Origin: Haloferax massiliensis
Lineage (GTDB): Archaea; Halobacteriota; Halobacteria; Halobacteriales; Haloferacaceae
Length of the DNA: 64,000 bases
Direction of reading: 5' to 3'
Assembly: GCF_001368915.1 (NCBI RefSeq)
Contig: NZ_CSTE01000006.1
Location: 206,134-270,133, forward strand
How positions within the stretch are numbered: position 1 is the stretch's first letter; the number at the start of each line of letters is the position of its first letter. This document shows, in pieces, positions 17,669-26,616 of the stretch. The notes below the pieces were generated by a model. The model had not been told where the DNA came from, made no database searches, and saw only the letters and a list, made by a program, of their open reading frames with translations. The position numbers were made by a program, and so were the translations under genes.

Positions 17669-18268
17669 TTAGTTGGCGTCGTTGCTGTCGCGGTCGAACC
17701 GGTAGGAGTCGGGGTCGGCGTCGTAGACGCCGTCACCGCCGCCCTTGCCGCTACTGCCGCTACTACCGCTTCCGCCGGAACTGCTCCCGCCGCTCGGGCC
17801 GGGCGAGCCACCGGGGCCGCCGGGGCCGCCGGGGCCGAAGTCGCCCTGCGGGAAGCCGGTCGTCCAGACGTTGCCGGTGACGAAGCCGTCGGCGCGCTTG
17901 TCGAGGTACGGCTTGACGACGAAGCGCTTGAGCACCTCGCGGATGGGGTATCGAGTCACGGGGATGGCGAGCAGGAAGCCGATGGTGTCGGTGACGAGCC
18001 CCGGCGTGAGGAGGAACGCGCCCGCGGCGATGAGCAGGCCGCCGTCCATGACCTCGTTCGTCGGGAGGTCGCCCCCGGCGAACTTCGACTGGAGGCTTCT
18101 GAGGGTGTGTCGCCCCTCGGCGCGGACGATGAGCATCCCGACGAGCCCGGTCAGGACGACGAGCGCGACGGTCGGCACGAGGTTGATGTACTGCGCGACG
18201 ACCACGAGCAGCAACGCGTCGGAGAGGGGGATGAGGAGCAAGAGCGCCATCAGCGTGCGCGTTCGCAT
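17669..18268 (-). CDS. FxsA family membrane protein
   Basis: A 199-residue protein of the FxsA family (a cytoplasmic-membrane protein first known for sensitivity to phage T7 exclusion). N-terminal hydrophobic helices (~5-25 and 28-48), the family's basic RAEGRHTLRSLQSK loop and the GGLLIAAGAFLLTPGLVTD segment (~78-95) are diagnostic. The C-terminus is a glycine/serine/proline-rich low-complexity tail. The ATG at 18268 (MRTRTLM) was preferred over an upstream in-frame start because it opens directly into the first helix. Its exact function is unknown. Confidence 0.88.
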   Translation of the reverse strand: MRTRTLMALLLLIPLSDALLLVVVAQYINLVPTVALVVLTGLVGMLIVRAEGRHTLRSLQSKFAGGDLPTNEVMDGGLLIAAGAFLLTPGLVTDTIGFLLAIPVTRYPIREVLKRFVVKPYLDKRADGFVTGNVWTTGFPQGDFGPGGPGGPGGSPGPSGGSSSGGSGSSGSSGKGGGDGVYDADPDSYRFDRDSNDAN

Positions 18269-18438
18269 GGGCGACACTACCGGGTCGCGGCCCATAGCCC
18301 TTTTGTCCCGCCCGCGGCGCGCCGGGACCGCGAATCCGACCGCGGCGGCCATCGAGGGACCCCGCGACCCGCCGACGGCGACCGGTCGTGCCACGAGGGC
18401 TCGAAGCGCTTACCCGCGTCCACCGCGGATGGGTGGAC

Positions 18439-20097
18439 ATGACCGACGAGACGCGCGTCGAATGGCGAGAGTGGGGTCCCGACGCGTTCGCCGAGGCGCG
18501 AGCGGCGGACAAGCCGATTCTGCTTTCGCTGTCGGCGACGTGGTGCGAGGACTGTCACGAGATGGACGCCGAGACGTACGCCGAGCCGCGCATCGCGGCC
18601 AACCTCAACGACGGCTTCGTCCCGATTCGGGTGAACGTGGACCGCCAGCCGCGCATCCGCGAGCGGTACAACATGGGCGGCTTCCCCTCGACCGTCTTCC
18701 TCGCGCCCGACGGCCACCCCATCACGGGCGCGACGTTCATCGGCCCCGACGGCATGCGGCAGGTCGTCGACCGCGTGCGCGAGGTGTGGGACAAGAAGGG
18801 CGCAGAGGCCGGACGCCTCCCGCGGGCGCTCAGGGGCGACCTCCCGCCCGCGGGCGAGGTCTCGCCGCAAATCGAATCGCACCTCGCCGGCCAGTTGGAA
18901 GTCGCCTTCGACGAGGCCCACGGCGGCTGGGGCGACGCCACGAAGTTCCCGCTCCCGCGGACCGTCGAGTTCGCGCTGAAGCGCGACCGAAGCCGGGCGC
19001 TCCGGTCGCTCGACGCGATTCGCGACGGCCTGTACGACCCCGTCGAGGGCGGCTTCTTCCGCTACGCCGACGACGCCGCGTGGTCGAAGCCGAACCGCGA
19101 GAAGACGCTCGAATCGAACGCCGCGCTCCTGCGGGCGTTCGCCAACGGCTACCGCTACACCGGCGAGGACGCCTACCTCGACCCGGCCGCGGGGACCGCC
19201 GACTTCCTCGTCGACTCGCTGTGGACCGGAACCGGGTTCGCCGGGAGCATGGGTCCCGCCGCGGGGACGGACTACTACCTCCTCGGGAAGGAGGGCCGCG
19301 ACAACGCACCCGGCCCGCGGACCGACCTCACGGTGTACGCCGGCGGCAACGCTCTCGCCGCGGACGCGCTGTTGGTGCTGGCGGGGCTCACCGACGACGA
19401 GCGGGCCCGCGAGTTCGGCTCCCGCGCGCTCGACAGAATCGCCGAGGACCTCGTCGACGACGGCGTCGTGACCCACTTCCGGTCCGGCGGCGACGCGGGC
19501 GAGGACCTCCTGCTGGAAGATCAGGCGCGCGTCGTCGCCGCGGCCTGCCGCGCCCGACAGGTGCTCGGCGACGAGTCGGTGGCGGGCGAACCGTTTCTCG
19601 ACTTCGCCGCTGCGGTCGCCGACGCCGCCATCGACGAGCTGTTCGACGAGGGCTCGTTCCTCGACGGCCCCGCGAGCGGCGAGGCGCTCCTGTCGTCGCC
19701 GCTGCGCCCGCTCGACGGGAACGTGGAGATGGCGAACGCGCTGCTCGACCTCGCGGCGCTCACCGGCGAGGGGCGCTACCACGAGGTGGCACAGGAGACC
19801 ATCGCCGCGTTCGCGGGCGCGTGGGACCGCATCGGCGTGCAGGTCGCCGCCTACGGGACCGCGGCGGCGCGGCTCCTCCGCGACCCGCTCCTCGTCGAAC
19901 TCAACGACGGCGTCGGCTCCGACCTCCACCGGGCGGCGCTCCGCGTCGCGGACCACGAGGCGCTCGTCGTCCCCGATGCCGACGTCGACGACCTCCCGGC
20001 GGGGACCGCGCGCGTCAGCGCCGGCGAGACGACGGTGGAGGCAACCACTCCCGAGGAGTTGATGGAGGCGGTGTCTTCAGTCACGCCCGACGCCTGA
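18439..20097 (+). CDS. DUF255 thioredoxin-like protein (YyaL/spermatogenesis-associated 20 type), short form
   Basis: A 552-residue protein with an N-terminal thioredoxin-like domain containing a CxxC active site (C36-E-D-C39 in SATWCEDCHEM) and a C-terminal alpha/alpha barrel domain of the N-acylglucosamine 2-epimerase/six-hairpin type. Family members are widespread but biochemically undefined. The start MTDETRVEW at 18439 is preferred; the frame is open further upstream without coding character. It is divergent from fxsA. Somewhat shorter than the roughly 700-residue bacterial members. Confidence 0.85.
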   Translation: MTDETRVEWREWGPDAFAEARAADKPILLSLSATWCEDCHEMDAETYAEPRIAANLNDGFVPIRVNVDRQPRIRERYNMGGFPSTVFLAPDGHPITGATFIGPDGMRQVVDRVREVWDKKGAEAGRLPRALRGDLPPAGEVSPQIESHLAGQLEVAFDEAHGGWGDATKFPLPRTVEFALKRDRSRALRSLDAIRDGLYDPVEGGFFRYADDAAWSKPNREKTLESNAALLRAFANGYRYTGEDAYLDPAAGTADFLVDSLWTGTGFAGSMGPAAGTDYYLLGKEGRDNAPGPRTDLTVYAGGNALAADALLVLAGLTDDERAREFGSRALDRIAEDLVDDGVVTHFRSGGDAGEDLLLEDQARVVAAACRARQVLGDESVAGEPFLDFAAAVADAAIDELFDEGSFLDGPASGEALLSSPLRPLDGNVEMANALLDLAALTGEGRYHEVAQETIAAFAGAWDRIGVQVAAYGTAAARLLRDPLLVELNDGVGSDLHRAALRVADHEALVVPDADVDDLPAGTARVSAGETTVEATTPEELMEAVSSVTPDA

Positions 20098-20171
20098 CAA
20101 CGACCCGCGGCAACGGAACGCGGGTGTAAACATCCGGTTTGTTTATCAAGGAGAAACGTGACGGACGGTGC

Positions 20172-20975
20172 ATGACCAGTCTGCGAGACCTCGGGCTGTC
20201 CGAGTACGAGGCCCGAGCCTACCGCGCGCTTCTGCGGACGGGCGCGACGACGGCCAAGGAGTTGTCACGCGCCAGCGACGTTCCCATGGGTCGCGTCTAC
20301 GACGTGCTGAACAGCCTCGAACAGTACCACCTCATCCGGAGTCAGGCGGCCAGCCGGCCGAAGAAGTACGTCGCCGTCGAGCCCGACACGGCGCTGGACC
20401 GCCTGCTCGAATCGAAGCGCCAAGAGCTGGCCGAGAAGGCCGAGCAGTACGAGAACGTCGTCGACGAACTGACCGACGAGCTCGACGCCGCGGAGCCGGT
20501 CCACGACCAGTTCTGGACGGCCGCGGTCGGCGCGGACGAGACCATCGACCTGCTCGTCGAGCGGCTCGCGGCGGCCGACGACTCGCTCGTGATGGTGGCC
20601 GGGACGCCCTCGCCGCAGTTCGACCTCGACGCCGTCGGCAACCTCGTCGTCGACGAACTGGAAGCCGCGCTCGACCGCGGGGTCGAAGTGTCGATGCTCA
20701 TGTCGCCTGGCCTCGTCGACAGCCTGCCCGAGAGCGTCGGACAGAGCTACGTGAACCGACTGTCGAGCGCGCCGAACTTCCGGGCGCGCACCGCGGAGAA
20801 CGTCACGGGCGTGTTCAACCTCATCGACGACGTGGAGGTCTGTATCGAGGTGCCGAACCCCCTCGACCCCGGACAGGCGTTCGCCATGATCGACCTGAAA
20901 GACCCCGAGTTCGCCGCCGACCTCCGGGCGACGTTCGACCCGCGCTGGGAGGAAGCGGCACCGCTCTCGCTGTAG
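20172..20975 (+). CDS. TrmB family transcriptional regulator
   Basis: A 267-residue regulator: an N-terminal TrmB winged helix (LGLSEYEARAYRALL ... MGRVYDVLNSLEQYHLI, residues ~5-60), a coiled-coil linker (~75-105), and a C-terminal sensor domain related to TrmB/phospholipase-D-like folds. TrmB proteins in haloarchaea control sugar metabolism and other pathways. The ATG at 20172 (MTSLRDLGL) is chosen; a TATA-like gtttatcaa lies about 25-30 bp upstream. Its target genes are not evident from the neighbourhood. Confidence 0.88.
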   Translation: MTSLRDLGLSEYEARAYRALLRTGATTAKELSRASDVPMGRVYDVLNSLEQYHLIRSQAASRPKKYVAVEPDTALDRLLESKRQELAEKAEQYENVVDELTDELDAAEPVHDQFWTAAVGADETIDLLVERLAAADDSLVMVAGTPSPQFDLDAVGNLVVDELEAALDRGVEVSMLMSPGLVDSLPESVGQSYVNRLSSAPNFRARTAENVTGVFNLIDDVEVCIEVPNPLDPGQAFAMIDLKDPEFAADLRATFDPRWEEAAPLSL

Positions 20976-21051
20976 CGGCTCAGGGCGGCGGAAACGAGAA
21001 CTGAAATCGGGGTCGGATTCGAAAAACGAGCGTCTCGGGCGTCGAGGGCGT

Positions 21052-21978
21052 TCAGGCGTCGAGCTCGTCGCGGAGCTGTCCCAGCGTCACCTCGCGCTCG
21101 GCGTGCGCGTTGTGCTGGTGAATCGACTCGTCGTTCGACTGTTTCATGTGGACCACCGCGTCGTCGCCGAGGTGGTCGAGCGCGTCGATGGACAGCTCGG
21201 CCATCGAGCGGACGCAGTCCTCGACGAACTTCGCGTTGGCGTGGGCGTGGTAGGTCATGTGGTCCTCGTCGGGGCGCTTCGCGAGGTTGTAGATGCGCGC
21301 CGACATCGAGTCGCGGGCGATGTCGATGAGGTCCATGAGGTCGACCTCGGGCGAGCCCTCCGTCTCGACGGTGAGCGTGGCGTGGCCGCGCTGGGAGTGG
21401 CCCGGCTGAGGCACCTTGTCGAGGAACTCCTCGATGGTGTCGTCGTCGACGGCGAGGTCCTGCAGCACGTCGCGGGCGCGGGAGGCGGACATGCCCTGCG
21501 AGCAGGGACAGACGGTCATGCCGACCACTTCCGCGCCGATTTCCTCTCGGGTGCCCTCGTCGGTCGCGGTGGCGCTGGCGATGATTTGGGCGGTGCTCTG
21601 GGTGGACAGGCCGCTGGCGGGGGTGTCCTCGCGGACGACGAGCTCTGCGGTCATGCTGACCTCGGCGGTCGTCGTGTACTCGTGTTTGGCGAGGAGGCGC
21701 TCGGCGGCGTCGCCGCACATGTCCTCGACGCGGTAGGCCGGCTCGGAGACGGCGGCTTCGAGGACCTCGTCGATGACCTGCATATTTCGGCTCATGTCGA
21801 TGCCCTTGCGGCCGCCGGGGAGGTCGACGAACACTTCGAACTCCGCCATCAAGACGAGGGGTCGCTTCCCGTCGCGAGCTATCTTGACGAGCTTCTCGAC
21901 GCCCGTGACGCCGACCTGGCTCAGCCCGACGGTCACGTCCGGCTGGGAGGCCTGTACGTCAGGCAACTGGTGACTCAT
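21052..21978 (-). CDS. mptA: GTP cyclohydrolase MptA/FolE2 (GCYH-IB)
   Basis: A 308-residue metal-dependent GTP cyclohydrolase of the COG1469 family, first enzyme of pterin synthesis, feeding tetrahydrofolate and, in haloarchaea, archaeosine tRNA modification. Family hallmarks include the N-terminal [20 protein letters not shown], the metal-site segment [14 protein letters not shown] (~164-177) and the C-terminal [20 protein letters not shown]. The length is normal. It stands alone with a TATA-like region just upstream of the ATG at 21978. Confidence 0.93.
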   Translation of the reverse strand: MSHQLPDVQASQPDVTVGLSQVGVTGVEKLVKIARDGKRPLVLMAEFEVFVDLPGGRKGIDMSRNMQVIDEVLEAAVSEPAYRVEDMCGDAAERLLAKHEYTTTAEVSMTAELVVREDTPASGLSTQSTAQIIASATATDEGTREEIGAEVVGMTVCPCSQGMSASRARDVLQDLAVDDDTIEEFLDKVPQPGHSQRGHATLTVETEGSPEVDLMDLIDIARDSMSARIYNLAKRPDEDHMTYHAHANAKFVEDCVRSMAELSIDALDHLGDDAVVHMKQSNDESIHQHNAHAEREVTLGQLRDELDA

Positions 21979-22059
21979 CGGAGAATAAGAAGTGCCGTTG
22001 CTGATTAGTGCTTTCGATAGGGGAACGGAATCGCGGACGAACGCGCCGCTGTGTTCCGA

Positions 22060-22482
22060 CTAGGGCCAGTCGTCGCGCCCCTCGTCTTCGAAGGGGTCGG
22101 CGGGAGCGTCGTCGTCGCCGGCGAGCACCCACTCGGCGGCCTCGGCGGCGTCCTCGACGGGGAGGTACTCCCAGCCGGTCTCCTCGGCCACCGCGCGGTC
22201 CTCGTCGGACGTGCCGACGAAGACGTGCCGGTCGGTGTCGAACTGGCGCATCACGTTTTCGAGGCTCTCTTTGACGCCGCGCGGTCCGGAGAAGAAGTCC
22301 TGCCGGATTCGCTCTTTCCGGGTGAAGTTCGTCACGACGTACGTGGGTTTCTCGCTCACCACGCCGATGTACTTCGTCCACGTCCGGGCGTCAGAAAACG
22401 CCGCGTTCGGGTCGCCGAGCTGCTTGAGCGCGGAGAGTTCGAACGCGAGCGTCATCGTTCCTTGGCCGCCACCTGTTGCCAT
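22060..22482 (-). CDS. Conserved haloarchaeal protein (DUF7124-like)
   Basis: A 140-residue acidic protein beginning MATGGGQGTMTLAFELSAL. The segments YVVTNFTRKERIRQDFFSGPRG and HVFVGTSDEDRAVAEETGW look well conserved, and I associate the sequence from memory with the haloarchaeal family DUF7124. Alpha/beta fold with BRCT-like or receiver-like strand-helix alternation, but no catalytic motif is visible. A second in-frame ATG (MTLAF, at 22455) is an alternative start. Function unknown. Confidence 0.7.
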   Translation of the reverse strand: MATGGGQGTMTLAFELSALKQLGDPNAAFSDARTWTKYIGVVSEKPTYVVTNFTRKERIRQDFFSGPRGVKESLENVMRQFDTDRHVFVGTSDEDRAVAEETGWEYLPVEDAAEAAEWVLAGDDDAPADPFEDEGRDDWP

Positions 22483-22621
22483 ACCCGGCGATAGGCGGCG
22501 ACGCGTGGAAAACGACTTCGGTCCCGGCCGTCCGCGAGACGCGACGCAACGAGACGGCCGCACGGCTCGGGGGCGACCGGGTCGGCCGGAGAACGCGGGC
22601 GACGGGACGGACGCAGCGAGA

Positions 22622-22861
22622 TTACTGAACGCGGACGTAGTCGGTGAACACCACGATGTCGCCCCGCGAGAGCCGCGAGGCGGTCGGGTCGATGTCGAGC
22701 CGGCCGGCGGGACTGGCGGCCGCGAGCGCGCGCTGGGTCCGCTCGCTCAACTCGTCGAAGTGGTGGACCCGCGCACCGGGCGGGACGTCGGAGACGGGTG
22801 CGACGGTCGGCGGCGCGGTGGCGTCTGGAGAAGACGGTTGCTGTCCGTCTTTGGATGACAT
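22622..22861 (-). CDS. Small haloarchaeal protein (79 aa)
   Basis: A 79-residue protein with a disordered serine/proline-rich N-terminus (~1-27) and a compact C-terminal part (VHHFDELSERTQRALAA ... LSRGDIVVFTDYVRVQ). The ATG at 22861 lies downstream of an A/T-rich stretch (gtgataacacac). Codon use is typical of the chromosome. Unrecognised family; it may form a small beta domain used in protein contact. Confidence 0.65.
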   Translation of the reverse strand: MSSKDGQQPSSPDATAPPTVAPVSDVPPGARVHHFDELSERTQRALAAASPAGRLDIDPTASRLSRGDIVVFTDYVRVQ

Positions 22862-23080
22862 GTGATAACACACTCCACGGGTGGAGATAAATGTTTGGCC
22901 GGTGAGGCGTGGGACGACGGGGGAACGGACTGACCGGCGGACGGCGAGTGCGCCGGACGAAAGAGCCAAAAACGGGTGTGGAGCGAACCGTCGCGCGGCC
23001 GGCACGCGAGCCGACGGGCGCACCGGAGGCGAGCGCAGACGCGGCTGGCCGGGTGAAAACAGCGGGCGCGGTGTCCCGGG

Positions 23081-24322
23081 TTACTGTTCGGCCGCCGCGC
23101 CTTCGAGGTCGTCGAGCTGGAAGTCCTGCTTGACGAGGACCTCCTTCTGGCCGCTCACGTCGACCTGTTCGCGCATGAGCTTCTTGTACTTCGTCTGCGG
23201 CGAGAGGTCGCCGATGAGGACGCCGCCGACGATTTTGCCGTCCTTGATGGCGAGCCGCCGCCACTCGGTGTCGGAGTACTTGGCCTCGACGTGGTCGTCG
23301 CCGAGCGTCGGGTGGCCGAACGAGAGGAACGGGAAGTCGAAGTGGGTGATGGAGTACGACGAGACCCAGCGGAACTCCTCGGAGCCGTAGTCGACCATGT
23401 TCTTGGCCGCGATGGTGCCCTGCTCTTTGGCGGAGCCCCACGCGCCGTTCTGGGCGCGGTCGCCGAGGATGAGGTCGTGGAACTCGGTGATGTCACCGGC
23501 CGCGAAGATGTCGTCGTGGTTCGTCCGCATGAACTCGTCCGTGTAGATGCCGTTGTCGTACTCGATGTCGGTGCCACCGAGAATCTCCGTGTTGAAGTTC
23601 AGGCCGATCGCGATGCCGACGAAGTCGGCGTCGTAGCGGTCGCCGTTGGGGTCGACGGCGGTCGTGACGCGGTCGTTCTCGTCGACCTCGAAGTGGTCGA
23701 CGCCGGAGTCGAAGACGGGTTCGACGTCGCGCTCGCGGAGCGCCTCGTGGATGATCTCTGCGCCCTCCTCGGAGAGCGCGTAGCGCCACCACGCCTTGCC
23801 GCGCATGAGGTACTTGCCCTCGACCTCCTGTGCGGCCGTGATGGCCGCGAGGTCGATGCCGAGCAGGCCCGCGCCGATGACGACGGAGTTGTCCGCGCCC
23901 TCGATGTGCTCTTTGATGTCGCGGGCGTCCTGGAACGTCCAGAAGTGGTGGATGCCCTCGGCGTCGGAGTTCTCGACGGGGAGTTGGGTCGGCGTGCCGC
24001 CGATGGCGAGGAGGAGTTTGTCGTAGTCGTACTCGGTGCCGTCGTGGGCGGTGACGGTGTGGCCCTCGGGGTCGATGTTCGTGACGAGCGTGTCGAGTTC
24101 GAGGTCGACGTCGCGGTCGTCGTACCACGACTCGTCGTGGATGGAGATGGGAGCCTCGGGCAGTTTGCCCTTGGCGAATTCCTTGATGAGAATGCGGTTG
24201 TACAGCGGTTCGCCCTCGTCCGTGATGATGGTGATGTCGGCGTCGGGTTCCTCTTCGCGGAGTGTCTCAGCCGCTGAGGCCCCGGCGATACCGTCGCCGA
24301 CGATCACGTACGATTGGCTCAT
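23081..24322 (-). CDS. FAD-dependent pyridine-nucleotide disulfide-type oxidoreductase
   Basis: A 413-residue flavoprotein. An FAD-binding Rossmann motif opens the sequence (YVIVGDGIAGASAAETL, ~5-21), a second NAD(P)-binding motif SVVIGAGLLGIDLA lies near 145, and the ATG..D-type FAD motif IFAAGDITEF near 280. Related to rubredoxin/ferredoxin/nitrite reductase large-subunit flavoproteins (NirB-like N-terminal modules). There is no redox CxxC, so it transfers electrons to a partner protein. Start MSQSYVIVGDG at 24322; the upstream M is in the promoter region. Confidence 0.88.
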   Translation of the reverse strand: MSQSYVIVGDGIAGASAAETLREEEPDADITIITDEGEPLYNRILIKEFAKGKLPEAPISIHDESWYDDRDVDLELDTLVTNIDPEGHTVTAHDGTEYDYDKLLLAIGGTPTQLPVENSDAEGIHHFWTFQDARDIKEHIEGADNSVVIGAGLLGIDLAAITAAQEVEGKYLMRGKAWWRYALSEEGAEIIHEALRERDVEPVFDSGVDHFEVDENDRVTTAVDPNGDRYDADFVGIAIGLNFNTEILGGTDIEYDNGIYTDEFMRTNHDDIFAAGDITEFHDLILGDRAQNGAWGSAKEQGTIAAKNMVDYGSEEFRWVSSYSITHFDFPFLSFGHPTLGDDHVEAKYSDTEWRRLAIKDGKIVGGVLIGDLSPQTKYKKLMREQVDVSGQKEVLVKQDFQLDDLEGAAAEQ

Positions 24323-24430
24323 GACCCGACGTTTGTATTCGGGGTTAATGTGGATTGCTATCTCCTTCATGATTGATTTCCCCCTCGGGGACCCCAGCGA
24401 AATCGAGAGACAGAAGCCGAGTACGGATGG

Positions 24431-24832
24431 TTATCGCGTCTCGCCGAAGCGCCCGTCGAAGCCGCCGTCGGTGGCCGCGGGGCACTCCGAATGCGTCGCC
24501 TCCGCGTCGTCGCCACCGCGAGCGACGGCGTCGCGGCTGGGACTGCGGACGTGGCCGAGACGGGCGCGGACGACGCCGCGACCGGCGGAAGCCACCCGGA
24601 CGACGCCGCGAACGCCGACGAGACCGGCGACGAAGCCGACCGGCCACCCGACGAACAGCGCGACGAGGCCGAGGCCGGGAGCGAGCGGGGCGACGAGCGT
24701 CGCCGTAATCCCCGCCGTGAAGACGCCGCCGACCGCCGCGACCGCGACGAGGGCGGCCTCCGAAAGCGTCCTGTACCGGTGGGGGAGCGCCTCTCGCACG
24801 TCGCCGCGGCCGATGTGAGTGTCGTCGAACAT
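24431..24832 (-). CDS. Two-helix membrane protein (133 aa)
   Basis: A 133-residue protein with two long hydrophobic helices (~28-48 and 53-76), glycine- and valine-rich, and a hydrophilic C-terminus. Fits a hairpin membrane protein with both ends cytoplasmic. The family is unrecognised. It lies between the oxidoreductase gene and the zinc-ribbon regulator gene, all on the minus strand but separately spaced. Confidence 0.65.
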   Translation of the reverse strand: MFDDTHIGRGDVREALPHRYRTLSEAALVAVAAVGGVFTAGITATLVAPLAPGLGLVALFVGWPVGFVAGLVGVRGVVRVASAGRGVVRARLGHVRSPSRDAVARGGDDAEATHSECPAATDGGFDGRFGETR

Positions 24833-24920
24833 GGTCGTTCTCCTCGTTTGGAGAGACGACCGCCGACGCCATAATAGTAATCTGAATTACATTTCTGTAC
24901 GCTGGCTTACTGGAGCGTAC

Positions 24921-25829
24921 TTATGCAACCGTCTCGACAGGTTCGACGGCGGAGTCGACGACCGAGAGGCCGCCGTCGAGTTCGACGACGAGCGCCTCGT
25001 CGTCCGCTTCGATGCGGACGCGGATGCGCCACGGCTCCTCGGAGACGACGGTGAGCGCGTCGTCGCCGACGACCCACGGGAACCGCCAGAAGGGGGTCCC
25101 GCACACGTCGTTCCCCCGCGACGAGAGGAAGCCGAGGACGGTCGACTCGTCGAGGAGGACCAGCCCGACGGGGGAGACGGCCTCGTAGGCGCACTGGGCG
25201 CAGCGGTGAGTCACGACCACGTCGAGGTCGAACGGGTCTGCCTCGCGGGACAGCGAGGTTCCGGTCGTCCCGCCGCACTCGGGGCAGACGCCGTCGGCGG
25301 CGAGGCAGTGGAGGTGTCGCACGCGCTGGTCGAACGCCGACAGGAGCGCCTCGGAGCTACGGCCTTCGAGGCCGCCGGGCGGGAACTCCTCGCGGGCGTG
25401 GACCCGGGCGCAGTCGGCACAGGAGATGGTGAGTTTCTCGTCGCCGTAGTCGGCTTCGAGCGAGCCGCCGCAGCCGACGCAGGAGCCGGGGGCCGAAAAC
25501 GCCGGGAGGACGGGGTCCTCGTTGAACGTCCCCGCGAGCACGGCGCGAACGACCTTCTCGCCGGCGTGCCGGAAGTCGTAGCCCTCGTCGGTCTTGCGGA
25601 CGAACTGGCCGCGGAGCTTTCCGAGGTGGTAGTTGAAGCGGGCGCTGTCGTCGACGCCGACCCGTCGGCGGAGCTCCGAGAAGGGGACGGGTCGGTCGGG
25701 AGATTCCCAGAGCGCTTCGAGGATGGTGAGTCGGGTCTCGTCGGCGACGATGCCGAACGCTTCGGCCGGCGAGATACAGTCGTCGCATTCGAGGACCGAG
25801 TCCTCGCGGACGGATGCGGAGTCGCTCAT
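24921..25829 (-). CDS. ArsR-type winged-helix regulator with zinc ribbons
   Basis: A 302-residue DNA-binding protein: an N-terminal ArsR-like winged helix (EAFGIVADETRLTILEALW ... ARFNYHLGKLRGQFV, ~23-82) followed by a sensor region with several Cys pairs (CVGC near 116, CADC near 136, CPEC near 184, CAQC near 212) suggesting two zinc ribbons. Typical of a haloarchaeal regulator family of unknown ligand. The ATG at 25829 is taken; a near-upstream ATG three codons earlier is possible. Divergent from the DUF6149-like gene, so a shared control region lies between. Confidence 0.82.
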   Translation of the reverse strand: MSDSASVREDSVLECDDCISPAEAFGIVADETRLTILEALWESPDRPVPFSELRRRVGVDDSARFNYHLGKLRGQFVRKTDEGYDFRHAGEKVVRAVLAGTFNEDPVLPAFSAPGSCVGCGGSLEADYGDEKLTISCADCARVHAREEFPPGGLEGRSSEALLSAFDQRVRHLHCLAADGVCPECGGTTGTSLSREADPFDLDVVVTHRCAQCAYEAVSPVGLVLLDESTVLGFLSSRGNDVCGTPFWRFPWVVGDDALTVVSEEPWRIRVRIEADDEALVVELDGGLSVVDSAVEPVETVA

Positions 25830-25990
25830 ACCCCTCACATGCGGTCGAACCGCATTAAATTACGTCGTGAAATCTCGTTCGGGAGCTTCGCGGGTCGCGG
25901 CGGGGTCGCGTCCGTCTCGCTCGGGGCGAACGCGCCGTCGTCCCCGGAGACGTGGTCTTTACGTGTATTCGACCCGAAGCGAACGACGAA

Positions 25991-26593
25991 ATGAAGATTC
26001 GCCAGAACATCCGCCACTTCGCGACGAAGAAGGCGCTCACCATGCCGGTCATCGGCGACATCGCCACCGAGAAGATGGTGGACCTCCACGTTCGCATCTT
26101 CGGCGAGCGGGCCGACCCCGACCGCAGAGACGAGCGCGAGGACCACATGGCGGCGTTCTTCGAGTGCACGTTCGACACCTACCTCGCGGCGCTCGACGCG
26201 GGCTACCCCGAGGCCGAGGCCCGCGAGATAACCCACGTCCAGGCCAACTTCGACTTCTACAACCACGGCTGGACCGAGATGATGGAGATTCCGGTCGACG
26301 AAATCGAGGCCCACTACGAGCGCTACGAGGAGTTCTTCGAGCGCCACGGCATCGACATCGCCGACCCGCTCGGCGAGTTCCGCACCATCGACATCCCGGA
26401 CGCGCCCGCGACGCTCGACAAACTCGACGACCCGGACCACCCCCACGCGGAGGGCGGCTTCGCAGACGACGTGTACGTCGAAGACGACTCCGGCGAAGTC
26501 GGTGTCGGCGGGGCCGACGAACCCGAGGACGTGGACGTGTCGGCCGCGCCGGGGATGCAGGAGGTCGACGGCACCGACGAGAAGACCGCCTAA
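25991..26593 (+). CDS. DUF6149-like haloarchaeal protein
   Basis: A 200-residue acidic protein starting MKIRQNIRHFATKKAL; strongly conserved-looking stretches ITHVQANFDFYNHGWTEMMEI and YEEFFERHGIDIADPLGEFR suggest a single helical domain, followed by an aspartate/glutamate/glycine-rich tail (~160-200). I associate it from memory with DUF6149. The start codon at 25991 is preferred over an upstream in-frame start. Function unknown; no membrane segment. Confidence 0.72.
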   Translation: MKIRQNIRHFATKKALTMPVIGDIATEKMVDLHVRIFGERADPDRRDEREDHMAAFFECTFDTYLAALDAGYPEAEAREITHVQANFDFYNHGWTEMMEIPVDEIEAHYERYEEFFERHGIDIADPLGEFRTIDIPDAPATLDKLDDPDHPHAEGGFADDVYVEDDSGEVGVGGADEPEDVDVSAAPGMQEVDGTDEKTA

Positions 26594-26616
26594 AAGAGGC
26601 CGCGCGGAGTCGTGTC